Below are positions 52,699-60,810 of a DNA stretch of 64,000 nucleotides, piece by piece. Under the pieces are notes generated by a model. It saw only the letters and a program-made list of their open reading frames with translations, was not told where the DNA came from and ran no database searches. Origin of the DNA: Bog-756 sp963696495 (GTDB lineage: Bacteria; Actinomycetota; Acidimicrobiia; Acidimicrobiales; RAAP-2). The translations under genes were made by a program, and so were the position numbers. Position 1 is the stretch's first letter, and every line of letters starts with the position of its first letter. The stretch spans positions 1,426,001-1,490,000 of the forward strand of contig CAVOKJ010000002.1 in assembly GCA_963696495.1 (NCBI GenBank), read 5' to 3'.

Positions 52699-53549
52699 GC
52701 CGCACGCTCCGCGGCACGCACGGTGTTGCGCAGCAGCATGGCCCGGGTCATCGGGCCGACGCCGCCGATTCGGGGGGTGATCCACCCGGCCACCTCGGCC
52801 ACCGACTCGTCGACGTCGGAGAGCAGCTTCTTCCCCTGCCACGAGGTGCCCGCCCCGACGACTGCGGCCCCGGGCTTGACCATGTCGGGGGTCACCAGGT
52901 GGGCGCGCCCGGCTGCGGCCACGACGACGTCCCCCTGGCGGACCAGGCCCTCCAGATCGTCGACGCCCGTGTGCACGACGGTGACCGCGGCGTTGCATCC
53001 CGTCCGCTTCATGGCCATGAGCAGGGCGAGCGGTCGCCCGATGGTGAGGCCTCGTCCGATGATGACCACGTGTCTCCCCTCGACGGGTACGTCGTTGGCG
53101 TGCAGCAGCTCCACGATGCCCGACGGCGTGCAGGGCAGCGGTCCGTTGGCCCCCATGACCAGTCGGCCCAGGTTCACCGGATGGAGACCGTCGACGTCCT
53201 TGTCCGGGTCGACGGCCAGCAGGACGCGCTCCTCGTCGAGGCCAGCCGGCAACGGCAGCTGAACCAGGTAGGCATGGATCTTCGGGTCGGCGTTGAACCG
53301 GGCCACCACCGACTCGAGCTCGGACTGCGAGACGTCGGCGGGCAGGTGCTCGTGGGCGGAGTTGATGCCCACCTCGGCGCAGTCAGCGTGCTTCATCGCC
53401 ACGTACCGGGCACTCGGCCCGTCGTCACCGACCAGGATCGTGCCGAGGCCGACCTCCACGCCGGTGCTCCGCAGCCTCGCCACCCTGTCGGTCACCTCCG
53501 CCCTGATCCTGCTGGCCAGAAGCTCGCCGTCGAGCACCGTCGCCGTCAT
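52695..53549 (-). CDS. folD: Methylene-THF dehydrogenase/cyclohydrolase
   Basis: 284 residues: ATVLDGELLASRIRAEV, the catalytic region GPSARYVAMKHADCAEVG (Tyr and Lys), VQLPLPAGLDEERVL, KDVDGLHPVNLGRL, the NADP-binding VVIIGRGLTIGRPLALL, and C-terminal RIGGVGPMTRAMLLRNTV. It converts methylene-THF through methenyl-THF to formyl-THF for the purine steps coded just upstream. The usual Ser in GRS is Gly here. AGGAG lies 6 nt before the ATG. Confidence 0.94.
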   Translation of the reverse strand: MTATVLDGELLASRIRAEVTDRVARLRSTGVEVGLGTILVGDDGPSARYVAMKHADCAEVGINSAHEHLPADVSQSELESVVARFNADPKIHAYLVQLPLPAGLDEERVLLAVDPDKDVDGLHPVNLGRLVMGANGPLPCTPSGIVELLHANDVPVEGRHVVIIGRGLTIGRPLALLMAMKRTGCNAAVTVVHTGVDDLEGLVRQGDVVVAAAGRAHLVTPDMVKPGAAVVGAGTSWQGKKLLSDVDESVAEVAGWITPRIGGVGPMTRAMLLRNTVRAAERAA

Positions 53550-53557
53550 TCCCACTC

Positions 53558-53599
53558 CTGTCTCCGTGCCGCTGTCTCCGTGCCGCTGTCTCCGTGCCG
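53558..53599. repeat. 14-bp tandem repeat, three perfect copies, upstream of folD
   Basis: CTGTCTCCGTGCCG is repeated three times without mismatch, ending 9 bp before the folD start codon. It fills part of the 101-bp purH-folD spacer and would be in the leader of any transcript crossing it. Confidence 0.9.
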
Positions 53600-53650
53600 C
53601 ACCCGGACCTGCCGGGCCATTCTCCCTCAGGGCCGTCGCGAGCCAGCGGA

Positions 53651-55210
53651 TCAGTGCCGGAAGTGGCGTTCGCCGCCGGCCATGACCACGGCGATCCCCG
53701 CCTCGTCGGCGGCAGCGACCACTTCGGCGTCCCGGATCGACCCCCCCGGCTGGACCACGGCGGCCACCCCGGCCTCGGCCAGCACGAGCAGGCCGTCGGG
53801 GAAGGGGAAGAAGGCGTCGCTCGCCGCCGCCGCGCCCACCGCACGGGTGCCGGCCTTCGACACGGCGATCTCGGCGGCGACGACCCGGGACTGCTGCCCG
53901 GCGCCCACTCCCACCGCCTGGCCGCCGTTCACCACGGCGATGGCGTTCGAGGTGGTCCGGGCGCAGACGATCCAGGCCAGCGCCAGGTCGCGCCACTGGT
54001 CCTCGGTGGGGCTGACCTTGGTCGCCACCTCCCACGAGGCGGGGTCGACGACGAACCGGTCGGGGCCCTGGACGAGGACGCTCGCCCCCAGCCCACGGAT
54101 CTGCCGCACCACCGGCTCGGGGGACGGGGCGGTGAGCAGGCGGGTGGCCTTCCGTTTCGACGAGAGCCGGGCCAGCGCCTCGTCGTCGTAGGACGGGGCG
54201 ATGATGACGTCGGCCTGGGGTCCGGCGGCGATGACCTCGGCCACAGCCGGTGTCACCGGGCCGCCGACGGCCACGATGCCCCCGAACGCCGACTGGGGAT
54301 CGCACTCGAGTGCCCGCTGGTAGGCGACCACCAGATCGGCGGCGACGGCCGCGCCGCACGGGTTGGCGTGCTTGATGATGGCCACGGCCACCTCCGGCCC
54401 GTCCGGGCCGGGTAGTTCGTGGACGAGGCGCCACGCCGCGTCGGCGTCGAAGATGTTGAGGTAGGAGAGCTCCTTGCCGCCGTGCTGGACGACGTCGTCC
54501 CACCACGAGTGCTGACCGACGATCCGGTAGCGGGCACCCTGCTGGTGGGGGTTCTCCCCGTAGCGCATCGAACCCGCCCGCTCGAGGACCAGGTGGATGG
54601 TCGGGGGGAGCAGGGCGGCCGTCTCGAAGGTGTCGGAGGCGAGATCGTCGAGGGTGGGCGGCTCCTGTTCGTCGAGCCAGGCGACGATGGCGGCGTCGTA
54701 GCCGGCGGTGTGGGCGAACGCCTCGCGGGCCAGTCGCTGACGGGTGTCGAGGGACAGCGTGCCCGAGGCCCTGAGCTCGTCGAGGACGGCGCCGTACTCG
54801 GCGGGCTCGACGACGATGCCGACGTGGTCGTGGTTCTTCGCCGCCGCCCGCACCATCGTCGGCCCACCGACGTCGATGAGCTCGACGGAGGGGTCGGAGG
54901 TGAACGGGTAGAGGTTGCACACCACCAGGTCGATCAGCCCGATGCCCAGGCGCTCGATGTCCTCCAGGTGCTCGGGTTTGGACCGGTCGGCCAGGATCCC
55001 GCCGTGGATGGTCGGATGCAGCGTCTTGACCCGGCCGCCGAGCATCTCGGGTGCGCCGGTCAGGTCGGCGACCTCGATGTGGGCGATCCCCGCGGTGGCG
55101 AGCGCGGCCGAGGTGCCCCCGCTCGACACCAGCTCCCATCCCAGGTCGGAGAGCCCCTGGGCCAGGTCGGTGATCCCGGTCTTGTCGTAGACGGACAGCA
55201 ATGCCCTCAT
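53651..55210 (-). CDS. purH: AICAR formyltransferase/IMP cyclohydrolase
   Basis: 519 residues with both domains. The N-terminal MGS-like cyclohydrolase has SVYDKTGITDLAQGLSDLGW and GGRVKTLHPTIHGGILADR. The C-terminal formyltransferase has RYGENPHQQGARY, KHANPCGAAVA and the C-terminal DAFFPFPDGLLVLAEAGVAA. It carries out the last two steps of IMP synthesis using formyl-THF. Its start overlaps the purN stop by 4 bp. Confidence 0.96.
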   Translation of the reverse strand: MRALLSVYDKTGITDLAQGLSDLGWELVSSGGTSAALATAGIAHIEVADLTGAPEMLGGRVKTLHPTIHGGILADRSKPEHLEDIERLGIGLIDLVVCNLYPFTSDPSVELIDVGGPTMVRAAAKNHDHVGIVVEPAEYGAVLDELRASGTLSLDTRQRLAREAFAHTAGYDAAIVAWLDEQEPPTLDDLASDTFETAALLPPTIHLVLERAGSMRYGENPHQQGARYRIVGQHSWWDDVVQHGGKELSYLNIFDADAAWRLVHELPGPDGPEVAVAIIKHANPCGAAVAADLVVAYQRALECDPQSAFGGIVAVGGPVTPAVAEVIAAGPQADVIIAPSYDDEALARLSSKRKATRLLTAPSPEPVVRQIRGLGASVLVQGPDRFVVDPASWEVATKVSPTEDQWRDLALAWIVCARTTSNAIAVVNGGQAVGVGAGQQSRVVAAEIAVSKAGTRAVGAAAASDAFFPFPDGLLVLAEAGVAAVVQPGGSIRDAEVVAAADEAGIAVVMAGGERHFRH

Positions 55211-55857
55211 GGTGCAACCTCCGATGGTGATCCTGTCCCATCCCCGACCGTGGTCGCCAACCCGTCCATGAACGAGCGGATGGTCTCGGGGTAGAGGGAG
55301 CGTTCGACCGTCTTGATCCTCTCGTGCAACGTGTCCTCCGAATCATCGGCGAGCACCGGCACGGATGCCTGGGCCAGCACGGGTCCCGCATCCATCTCCA
55401 GCGTGGCGATGTGCACCGTGGTGCCGGTCACCGTGGCCCCGGCGGCCAGTGCGTCGGCGACCGCGTGCCAACCGGGGAAGGCCGGGAGCAGGGCGGGATG
55501 GGTGTTCAGGATGCGTCCGGGGTAGGCGTCGTGGACCGGCTGGCCGAGCACGGTGCCGAACCCGGCCATGGCCACGACGTCGATCCGGTGGGAGGCGAGG
55601 GCCAGCGTCACCGCCTCGGTGTACCCGTGGCGATCGAACGAGGCCCCGTAGCCCCCGTAGGCCGAGCGGTCGACGAGCTCGGCGGGGATGGATGCGGAGG
55701 TGGCGATCTCGAGCGCCCGGCAACGCCGGTCGGCGATCACCACGCGGACCGGGAGACCCGCCGAGATGATCGCCTCGAGGATGGTGCCGCTGCCCGAGGC
55801 GAGGACGCCGAGGCGCAGGCCCTTCCGACCGCTGCCTGGAGGAGAATCGGCGACCAC
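55207..55857 (-). CDS. purN: Phosphoribosylglycinamide formyltransferase
   Basis: 216 residues: RLGVLASGSGTILEAII for the phosphate loop, the catalytic stretch RILNTHPALLPAFPGWHAVA (Asn/His), and TGTTVHIATLEMDAGPVLAQ with the catalytic Asp. It formylates GAR with formyl-THF. The phosphate loop has Thr where Asn is more common. It is the first gene of a purN-purH operon, probably extending to folD. Confidence 0.93.
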   Translation of the reverse strand: MVADSPPGSGRKGLRLGVLASGSGTILEAIISAGLPVRVVIADRRCRALEIATSASIPAELVDRSAYGGYGASFDRHGYTEAVTLALASHRIDVVAMAGFGTVLGQPVHDAYPGRILNTHPALLPAFPGWHAVADALAAGATVTGTTVHIATLEMDAGPVLAQASVPVLADDSEDTLHERIKTVERSLYPETIRSFMDGLATTVGDGTGSPSEVAP

Positions 55858-56224
55858 GGGCGCACGCTACCAGCGCCGATGGACGGCGCTGCCCGGTCGG
55901 CGCTGCCCGGGCGGCGCGGCTCGGACGGGGCCGCTTTGGACCGGGACGGCTTTGGATCGGGCGACCTTGGACCGGGGCGACGTGGCCCGACCGGCCTGCC
56001 TCCGGTTCGGTGCCAACGTCGCTCGGTCCCCCCTGCCCAGGGGATGCCCCTCGTGATGGGTGTATCGGCAGAACCGGCTGGGATCCGAAGGGAAAGTTCC
56101 GGCGGATCTCCGGTGCAGGGCTGCCTCGGCCGATCACTTTTGGAAATAACATTCGATCGGTATGTTATTTTGGAATTCGATACGCCGAGGGACCCCGGTC
56201 CGCCAGAGGGGGTGCCGGCCGGGG
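55858..56224 (-). promoter_or_regulatory. Upstream region of purN with AT-rich inverted repeat
   Basis: 367 bases without a gene. Positions 56136-56180 stand out as AT-rich in GC-rich surroundings. They contain a perfect 9-bp inverted repeat, AAATAACAT (56144-56152) and ATGTTATTT (56162-56170), with a 9-nt spacer. TTTTGGAA occurs as a direct repeat at 56139 and 56169. Position and form suit a repressor operator with promoter elements for purN, but the distance to the gene is about 290 bp. Between 55880 and 55985 there are short GC-rich repeats (GACGGxxTTGGAxCGGG-like). Confidence 0.45.
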
Positions 56225-56926
56225 CTACCGCTCGAGCGAGCGGATGAGGTCCTCGTCGAATTCGAGCATCGTGGGCAGCAGCGCGTCACAGAATCCCCAG
56301 CGGGGGGAGTCGAACGCCGCCGGCTCGGGCACGGCCACGACGCGCATGCGCGCCGCCTTGGCCGCGATGGCGCCGTTGAACGAGTCCTCGACGGCCAGGC
56401 AGCCGGCCGGGTCGATCCCGAGTTTCGCCGCCGTCGACAGATAGGCGCCGGGGTGTGGCTTGCCGAGGGGCTCCCACTCGGCCGAGTGCCAGGTGGTGAC
56501 GGACTCAGCGATACCGAGCCGTCGCAGCGCGGCCTCGATGACGACGGCGTAGGAGCCGGAGCAGACGGCGGCGGGCAGGGCCAGCCGCTCACAGAGGGCG
56601 ACAGCCTCGAGAGACCCAGGCATGGGCTCGCCGGCTTCGGCGATCAGCTCGGCCACCCGCCCGGTGATGCTCCGTTCCACCTCCGTCGGGGTCAGCCCGT
56701 CCCAGGGGAACCGCCGCCACCAGTGCCGGACGGCATCGTCGATGCGGAGGCCCATCGTCTGACGGACGTCGGTCTCGGTCAGTCGGAGACCGACGGTGGC
56801 GAACACCTCGATCTCCGCCCGGCGCCAGAACGGCTCCGAGTCGATGAGCAGACCGTCGAGATCGAAGATGACCGCATCGACGGCGCGGTCACCGAGCGCG
56901 TCGGCTGACGGGACCCCGGTGCTCAG
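56225..56926 (-). CDS. HAD-superfamily hydrolase (beta-phosphoglucomutase/2-deoxyglucose-6-P phosphatase type)
   Basis: All HAD motifs are present only if translation starts well before the first standard start codon. Motif I is AVIFDLDGLLIDSEPFW, motif II PAAVCSGSYAVV, motif III GKPHPGAYL, and motif IV CLAVEDSFNGAIAAK. The GTG at 56806 lies after motif I and would give a dead protein. In frame, the only near-start codon is CTG at 56926, overlapping the sucD stop (CTGA) with GGAAG 5 nt upstream. I therefore use CTG, giving 233 residues. Probable sugar-phosphate phosphatase; substrate unknown. Confidence 0.75.
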   Translation of the reverse strand: MSTGVPSADALGDRAVDAVIFDLDGLLIDSEPFWRRAEIEVFATVGLRLTETDVRQTMGLRIDDAVRHWWRRFPWDGLTPTEVERSITGRVAELIAEAGEPMPGSLEAVALCERLALPAAVCSGSYAVVIEAALRRLGIAESVTTWHSAEWEPLGKPHPGAYLSTAAKLGIDPAGCLAVEDSFNGAIAAKAARMRVVAVPEPAAFDSPRWGFCDALLPTMLEFDEDLIRSLER

Positions 56927-57813
56927 GCCAGCTTCCGGACGACGTCGACCATCGCCTCTCCGGCCTCGGTCGGGTTCAGGGCGACGGTGACGCCGGCGGC
57001 GGACAGCGCGTCCATCTTGGCGCGGGCGGTCCCCTTGGATCCCGAGATGATCGCCCCGGCGTGGCCCATCTTGCGACCCGGGGGTGCGGTGACCCCGGCC
57101 ACGTAGGAGACCACCGGCTTGGTGACGGACGAGGCGATGAACTCGGCCGCCTCCTCCTCGGCCGACCCGCCGATCTCGCCGATCATCATGATCGCCCGGG
57201 TGTCCGGATCACCCTCGAACGCCCCCAGACAGTCGATGAAGCTCGTCCCGGGGACGGGATCGCCTCCGATGCCCACGCAGGTGGTCTGGCCGACCCCCTG
57301 CTGGGACAGCTCGTGCAGGGCCTGGTAGGTCAGCGTGCCCGAGCGGCTCACGATCCCCACCGGGCCACCGGGAAGGGCGATGTCGCCGGAGGTGATGCCG
57401 ATGTTGCACTTCCCCGGCGAGATGATCCCCGGACAGTTCGGGCCGAGCAGCCGCGTGCCCGGGAAGTCCCGGACCAGTCGGTTGTACGCCAGCGCCTCGT
57501 CGATGGCGGGGATGCCCTCGGTGATGCACACGACGAACGGCACGCCGGCGGCCGCGGCCTCGACGATGGCCTCGGCGGCGAACTTCGGGGGGACCGAGAT
57601 GAACGAGGCGTTGGCACCGGTGGCCTCGACCGCCTCGGCCACGGTGGCGAACACGGGGATTCCCTCGATCTCCTCACCGCCGCGCTTGGGATTGGTGCCG
57701 GCCACCACCTGGGTGCCGTAGGCCCGGTTGCGCAGGCCGTGGTAGAGGCCCTGGCTGGTGGGACTGATCCCCTGGACGACCACTTTGGTGTTCTCGTCGA
57801 CGAAGATGCTCAC
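56923..57813 (-). CDS. sucD: Succinyl-CoA synthetase alpha subunit
   Basis: 296 residues. The CoA-binding Rossmann part has VVVQGISPTSQGLYHGLRN and GTNPKRGGEEIEGIPVFATV. GPNCPGIISPGKCNIGI and VGIVSRSGTLTYQALHELSQ follow. The phosphohistidine is in GRKMGHAGAIISGSKGTARA. It forms a heterotetramer with SucC. The GTG start overlaps the sucC stop (GTGA). Confidence 0.95.
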   Translation of the reverse strand: MSIFVDENTKVVVQGISPTSQGLYHGLRNRAYGTQVVAGTNPKRGGEEIEGIPVFATVAEAVEATGANASFISVPPKFAAEAIVEAAAAGVPFVVCITEGIPAIDEALAYNRLVRDFPGTRLLGPNCPGIISPGKCNIGITSGDIALPGGPVGIVSRSGTLTYQALHELSQQGVGQTTCVGIGGDPVPGTSFIDCLGAFEGDPDTRAIMMIGEIGGSAEEEAAEFIASSVTKPVVSYVAGVTAPPGRKMGHAGAIISGSKGTARAKMDALSAAGVTVALNPTEAGEAMVDVVRKLA

Positions 57814-58957
57814 GACTGGCCTCCTGCAAGGGTCACCGCACGACGTGCGGCATCGAGCATGGTCGGTTCGGCGACCAGGCGGTCGGACAGATGGCTGGCC
57901 AGGATCTCGCGCCCGGCCTCGGCATTGGTCCCGTCGAGGCGGAGGACGATGGGCGAGCTGATGTCCACCCGCTCGAGCGCCCCGAGCACCCCCTTGGCCA
58001 CCTCGTCCACCCGGGTGATGCCGCCGAAGATGTTGACGAGGATGGAACGGACGGCCGGGTCGGAGTTGATCACCTCGAGGGCGGCGGCCATCACGTCCGC
58101 ATTCGCCCCACCACCGATGTCGAGGAAGTTGGCGGCCGAGCCGCCGCACTGGTTGACCACATCGAGCGTGCTCATGGCCAGACCGGCGCCATTGGCGATG
58201 ATCCCCACCGAGCCGTCGAGGCCGATGTAGTTGAGGCCGCGCTCCTTGGCCCTGGTCTCGCGCTCGTCCTCCACGTCGCTGCCGGCGAAGTCCGCCCACT
58301 CCGGGTGCCGGTAGGCGGCGTTGTCGTCGAGCGTCACCTTGGCGTCCAGGGCGTGCACCCTCCCTTCGGGGGTGAGGATGAGCGGGTTGATCTCCGCCAG
58401 ATCGCAGTCGCCCTCGGTGTAGCAGGTGTACAGCTTGACCAGGAGCTCGGCCGCCTGGTCACGAGCCTCCTCGTCCAGTGCGGCCCGCTCCACCCAGGCC
58501 CGGGCCGCCTCGAGGCTGAGCCCGTCGACCGGGTCCACGTGGAGGATGGCGATGGCATCGGGGTCGGTCACCGCCACCTCCTCGATCTCCACGCCGCCCT
58601 CGGCGGACAGCATCCCCAGATGCTTCTTGGCACTGCGGTCGAGGGTGAAGCTGGCGTAGTACTCACGTCGGATGTCCGACGCGTGTTCTATCCACAGGCG
58701 CTTCACCACGTGTCCCTTGATGTCGAGGCCGAGGATGTTCCCGGCATGGAGCCGCACCTCCTCCACCGTGTCGGCGAGCTTGACGCCCCCGGCCTTGCCG
58801 CGCCCCCCACCTTCACCTGGGCCTTGACGACGACCGGGTAGCCGGCGGCCTCGGCCTGTTCGACCGCCTGCTCCACGGTGTCGGCGACCCCGCCCTTGGA
58901 GATCGGTATGCCGAACCGGGCGAAGTACTGCTTGCCCTGGTACTCGAAGAGATCCAC
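57810..58957 (-). CDS. sucC: Succinyl-CoA synthetase beta subunit, with one-base frameshift
   Basis: The first 53 codons from GTG 58957 encode the expected N-terminus (DLFEYQGKQYFARFGIPISK and YPVVVKAQVKVGG). The remainder, in another frame, encodes GKAGGVKLADTVEEVRLHAG, the ATP-grasp domain (NYIGLDGSVGIIANGAGLAM) and the CoA-ligase domain (NPLILTPEGRVHALDAKVTL). The junction near 58797-58803 reads GGGGGGCGCGGCAAG, where a GGC-CGC-GGC (Gly-Arg-Gly) is expected, so one C is missing. Because sucC is usually essential, a sequencing or assembly error is most likely. As given, the gene would make a truncated product. Confidence 0.9.
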
Positions 58958-58981
58958 CGGATCCGTTCCTCTCTGTCGCGA

Positions 58982-59057
58982 TTGCGGTCTGCGTGTGCTG
59001 GTTGCGGTCTGCGTGCTGGTTGCGGTCTGCGTGTGCTGGTTGCGGTCTGCGTGCTGG
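58982..59057. repeat. 38-bp tandem repeat (two perfect units, each 20+18) upstream of sucC
   Basis: TTGCGGTCTGCGTGTGCTGG (20 bp) and TTGCGGTCTGCGTGCTGG (18 bp) alternate as 20-18-20-18, so the 38-bp composite occurs twice exactly. A fifth, degenerate copy (TTGCGGTTGCTGCTGG) follows. It starts 25 bp before the sucC start codon, in the leader of the sucCD transcript. No ORF of known type covers it. Confidence 0.92.
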
Positions 59058-59229
59058 TTGCGGTTGCTGCTGGGGCTTTCGTACCTGCGGCCTCGGTCCC
59101 TGACGGAGCCGGTGCGGCGGCCAGATTCCACCCCGTCCGCCGTGACGCTACCGATTGTGGTGGCGCGTGGCGAAATCCGCTGTTCACAGAGGTGGGGGGC
59201 GGAACAGGCCCGAGGGGTGACCGTGCGTC

Positions 59230-59664
59230 TCAGCCCCGGAGCGCAGCCTCTCCGTCCCCTTGGTCCTCCCGCCTGTCGAGCTCCTGGCCCAGCCACTCGC
59301 CGATGGCCGGGAGGGGGGCGCCGGGGGTGAACACCTCGGCCACCCCCAGATCCTTCAGCACCGGGATGTCGGCGGCCGGAATGATGCCCCCGACCAGCAC
59401 GAGGACGTCCCCCCGGCCTTGCTCCTTCAGGCCCTCCACCACCCGGGGCACCAACGTCAGATGGGCACCGGAGAGGAGCGACAGCCCGACGGCGTCGGCA
59501 TCCTCTTGCACCACCGCCTGGACGACCTGTTCGGCCGTCTGGTGGAGTCCCGTGTAGATGACCTCGAAACCGGCGTCGCGTAGCGCCCGGGCGATCACCT
59601 TGGCCCCGCGGTCGTGGCCGTCCAGGCCCGGTTTGGCCACGACGACTCGGTACGGGCGTTTCAC
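59230..59664 (-). CDS. Cobalamin-binding domain protein of the methylmalonyl-CoA mutase type
   Basis: 144 residues: YRVVVAKPGLDGHDRGAKVI with the DxHxxG B12 motif, FEVIYTGLHQTAEQVVQAVV, GLSLLSGAHLTLVPRVVEGL and VLVGGIIPAADIPVLKDLGV. This is a stand-alone C-terminal mutase domain (small subunit) that holds the cobalamin. The catalytic large subunit is not in the window. It feeds methylmalonyl-CoA to succinyl-CoA, next to sucCD, a sensible metabolic neighbour. The 272 bp to sucC hold the tandem repeat. Confidence 0.92.
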   Translation of the reverse strand: MKRPYRVVVAKPGLDGHDRGAKVIARALRDAGFEVIYTGLHQTAEQVVQAVVQEDADAVGLSLLSGAHLTLVPRVVEGLKEQGRGDVLVLVGGIIPAADIPVLKDLGVAEVFTPGAPLPAIGEWLGQELDRREDQGDGEAALRG

Positions 59665-59850
59665 GGAGGCCGATACTAAGCGCTACCGGACCGACGGGAT
59701 CAATCGGCCGCCCGACGACACGACCGCGACCGGGGCCCGGGACGACGGGCACGCCTGGGCGAGCCCGGTCGCCACCGCTGTCCCCTGCTCCTCTGACGTG
59801 GTATTTTTCGAGTGGCGCCCACGGCAACCGACCATCATGGAGAGGACGCC

Positions 59851-60810
59851 TTGAGCACTCCGGCCGAAGCTGTGGACAGACCAGATCCCCCATCGGGAAA
59901 CCGATCGCCGCACTCCAGCCAACCCTTGGCCGTGGCCCTGATACGGCTGGCCCGACCCCGCCAGTGGATCAAGAACCTGCTGGTCTTCGTGGCACCGGCG
60001 GCGGCGGGGGTACTGCTCCACGGGAACGTGCTCTGGCGGGCGGTGGCCGCTTTCGCCATCTTCTGCCTCGCCGCCTCGGGCACCTACTTCCTGAACGACG
60101 CCATCGACGCCGAGGAGGACCGGGCCCACCCGACCAAGCACCGCCGGCCGGTGGCGTCCGGGCAGGTCTCCGTGGCACTGGCCGTGTCCGTCGGCATCGG
60201 GCTGCTGGTGGTGGCGACGGTGCTGGGCGGTCTGCTCGCCGGTTGGGGCCTCGCCCTGGTGATGGGCCTCTACGGCGCCATCAACGTCTCCTACTCCCTC
60301 GGTCTCCGCAACGAGCCCATCCTCGACCTCGCCGCCGTCAGCGCCGGGTTCGTCCTGCGGGCGGTGGCGGGCGGCTTGGCCGCCGGCGTGGTGCTGTCCG
60401 ACTGGTTCCTCATCGTCACGTCCTTCGGCTCGCTGCTCATCGTCACCGGCAAGCGCTCCGGGGAGAAGCAGCTGCTGGACGACCACGACACCGACGACGA
60501 GGCCGTCCGCCAGACCCTCGGTCTGTACACCCCGGCCTTCCTCCGCAACGTCCGCACCCTGACCGCGGCGGTGACGGTGACGGCCTACTGCCTGTGGGCG
60601 TTCGAGCGGGCCGGTGAGCTCCATCCGCGCCACCACCCGATCTGGTTCCAGCTCACCATCATCCCCTTCACCATCGCCCTGCTCCACGTGGTGCGGCTCC
60701 TCGACTCGGGCGACGGCGCCGCCCCCGAGGAGCTCGCCCTGCGGGACCGCCGGCTGCAGGTCTACGGACTGTGCTGGATCATCCTGTTCGCCATCGGGAT
60801 CTACAGCTGA
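59851..60810 (+). CDS. UbiA-type decaprenyl-phosphate phosphoribosyltransferase
   Basis: 319 residues, about nine TM segments. The first Asp-rich motif is NDAIDAEEDRAHPTKHRRPV, the second region is YSLGLRNEPILDLAAVSAGF, followed by GKRSGEK. This is the signature of Rv3806c-like enzymes that join PRPP to decaprenyl phosphate. The gene order with dprE1 and dprE2 confirms it. The TTG start at 59851 has GGAGAGG 5 nt upstream; a GTG at 59812 is a weaker choice. Its stop overlaps the dprE1 start by one base. Confidence 0.92.
   Translation: MSTPAEAVDRPDPPSGNRSPHSSQPLAVALIRLARPRQWIKNLLVFVAPAAAGVLLHGNVLWRAVAAFAIFCLAASGTYFLNDAIDAEEDRAHPTKHRRPVASGQVSVALAVSVGIGLLVVATVLGGLLAGWGLALVMGLYGAINVSYSLGLRNEPILDLAAVSAGFVLRAVAGGLAAGVVLSDWFLIVTSFGSLLIVTGKRSGEKQLLDDHDTDDEAVRQTLGLYTPAFLRNVRTLTAAVTVTAYCLWAFERAGELHPRHHPIWFQLTIIPFTIALLHVVRLLDSGDGAAPEELALRDRRLQVYGLCWIILFAIGIYS

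Noticed and set aside
50902..53262. A 786-codon plus-strand frame over metF, the Thr-rich protein and folD
   Set aside because: Antisense shadow; the GRRGRC-type repeats in it come from the Thr-rich stalk on the other strand.
55880..55985. GC-rich short repeats as a possible attachment site or origin
   Set aside because: Copies are short and irregular, with no integrase, tRNA or DnaA-box pattern nearby.
58982..59057. Possible CRISPR array
   Set aside because: Units are directly adjacent with no unique spacers and no cas gene nearby. It is a simple tandem repeat.
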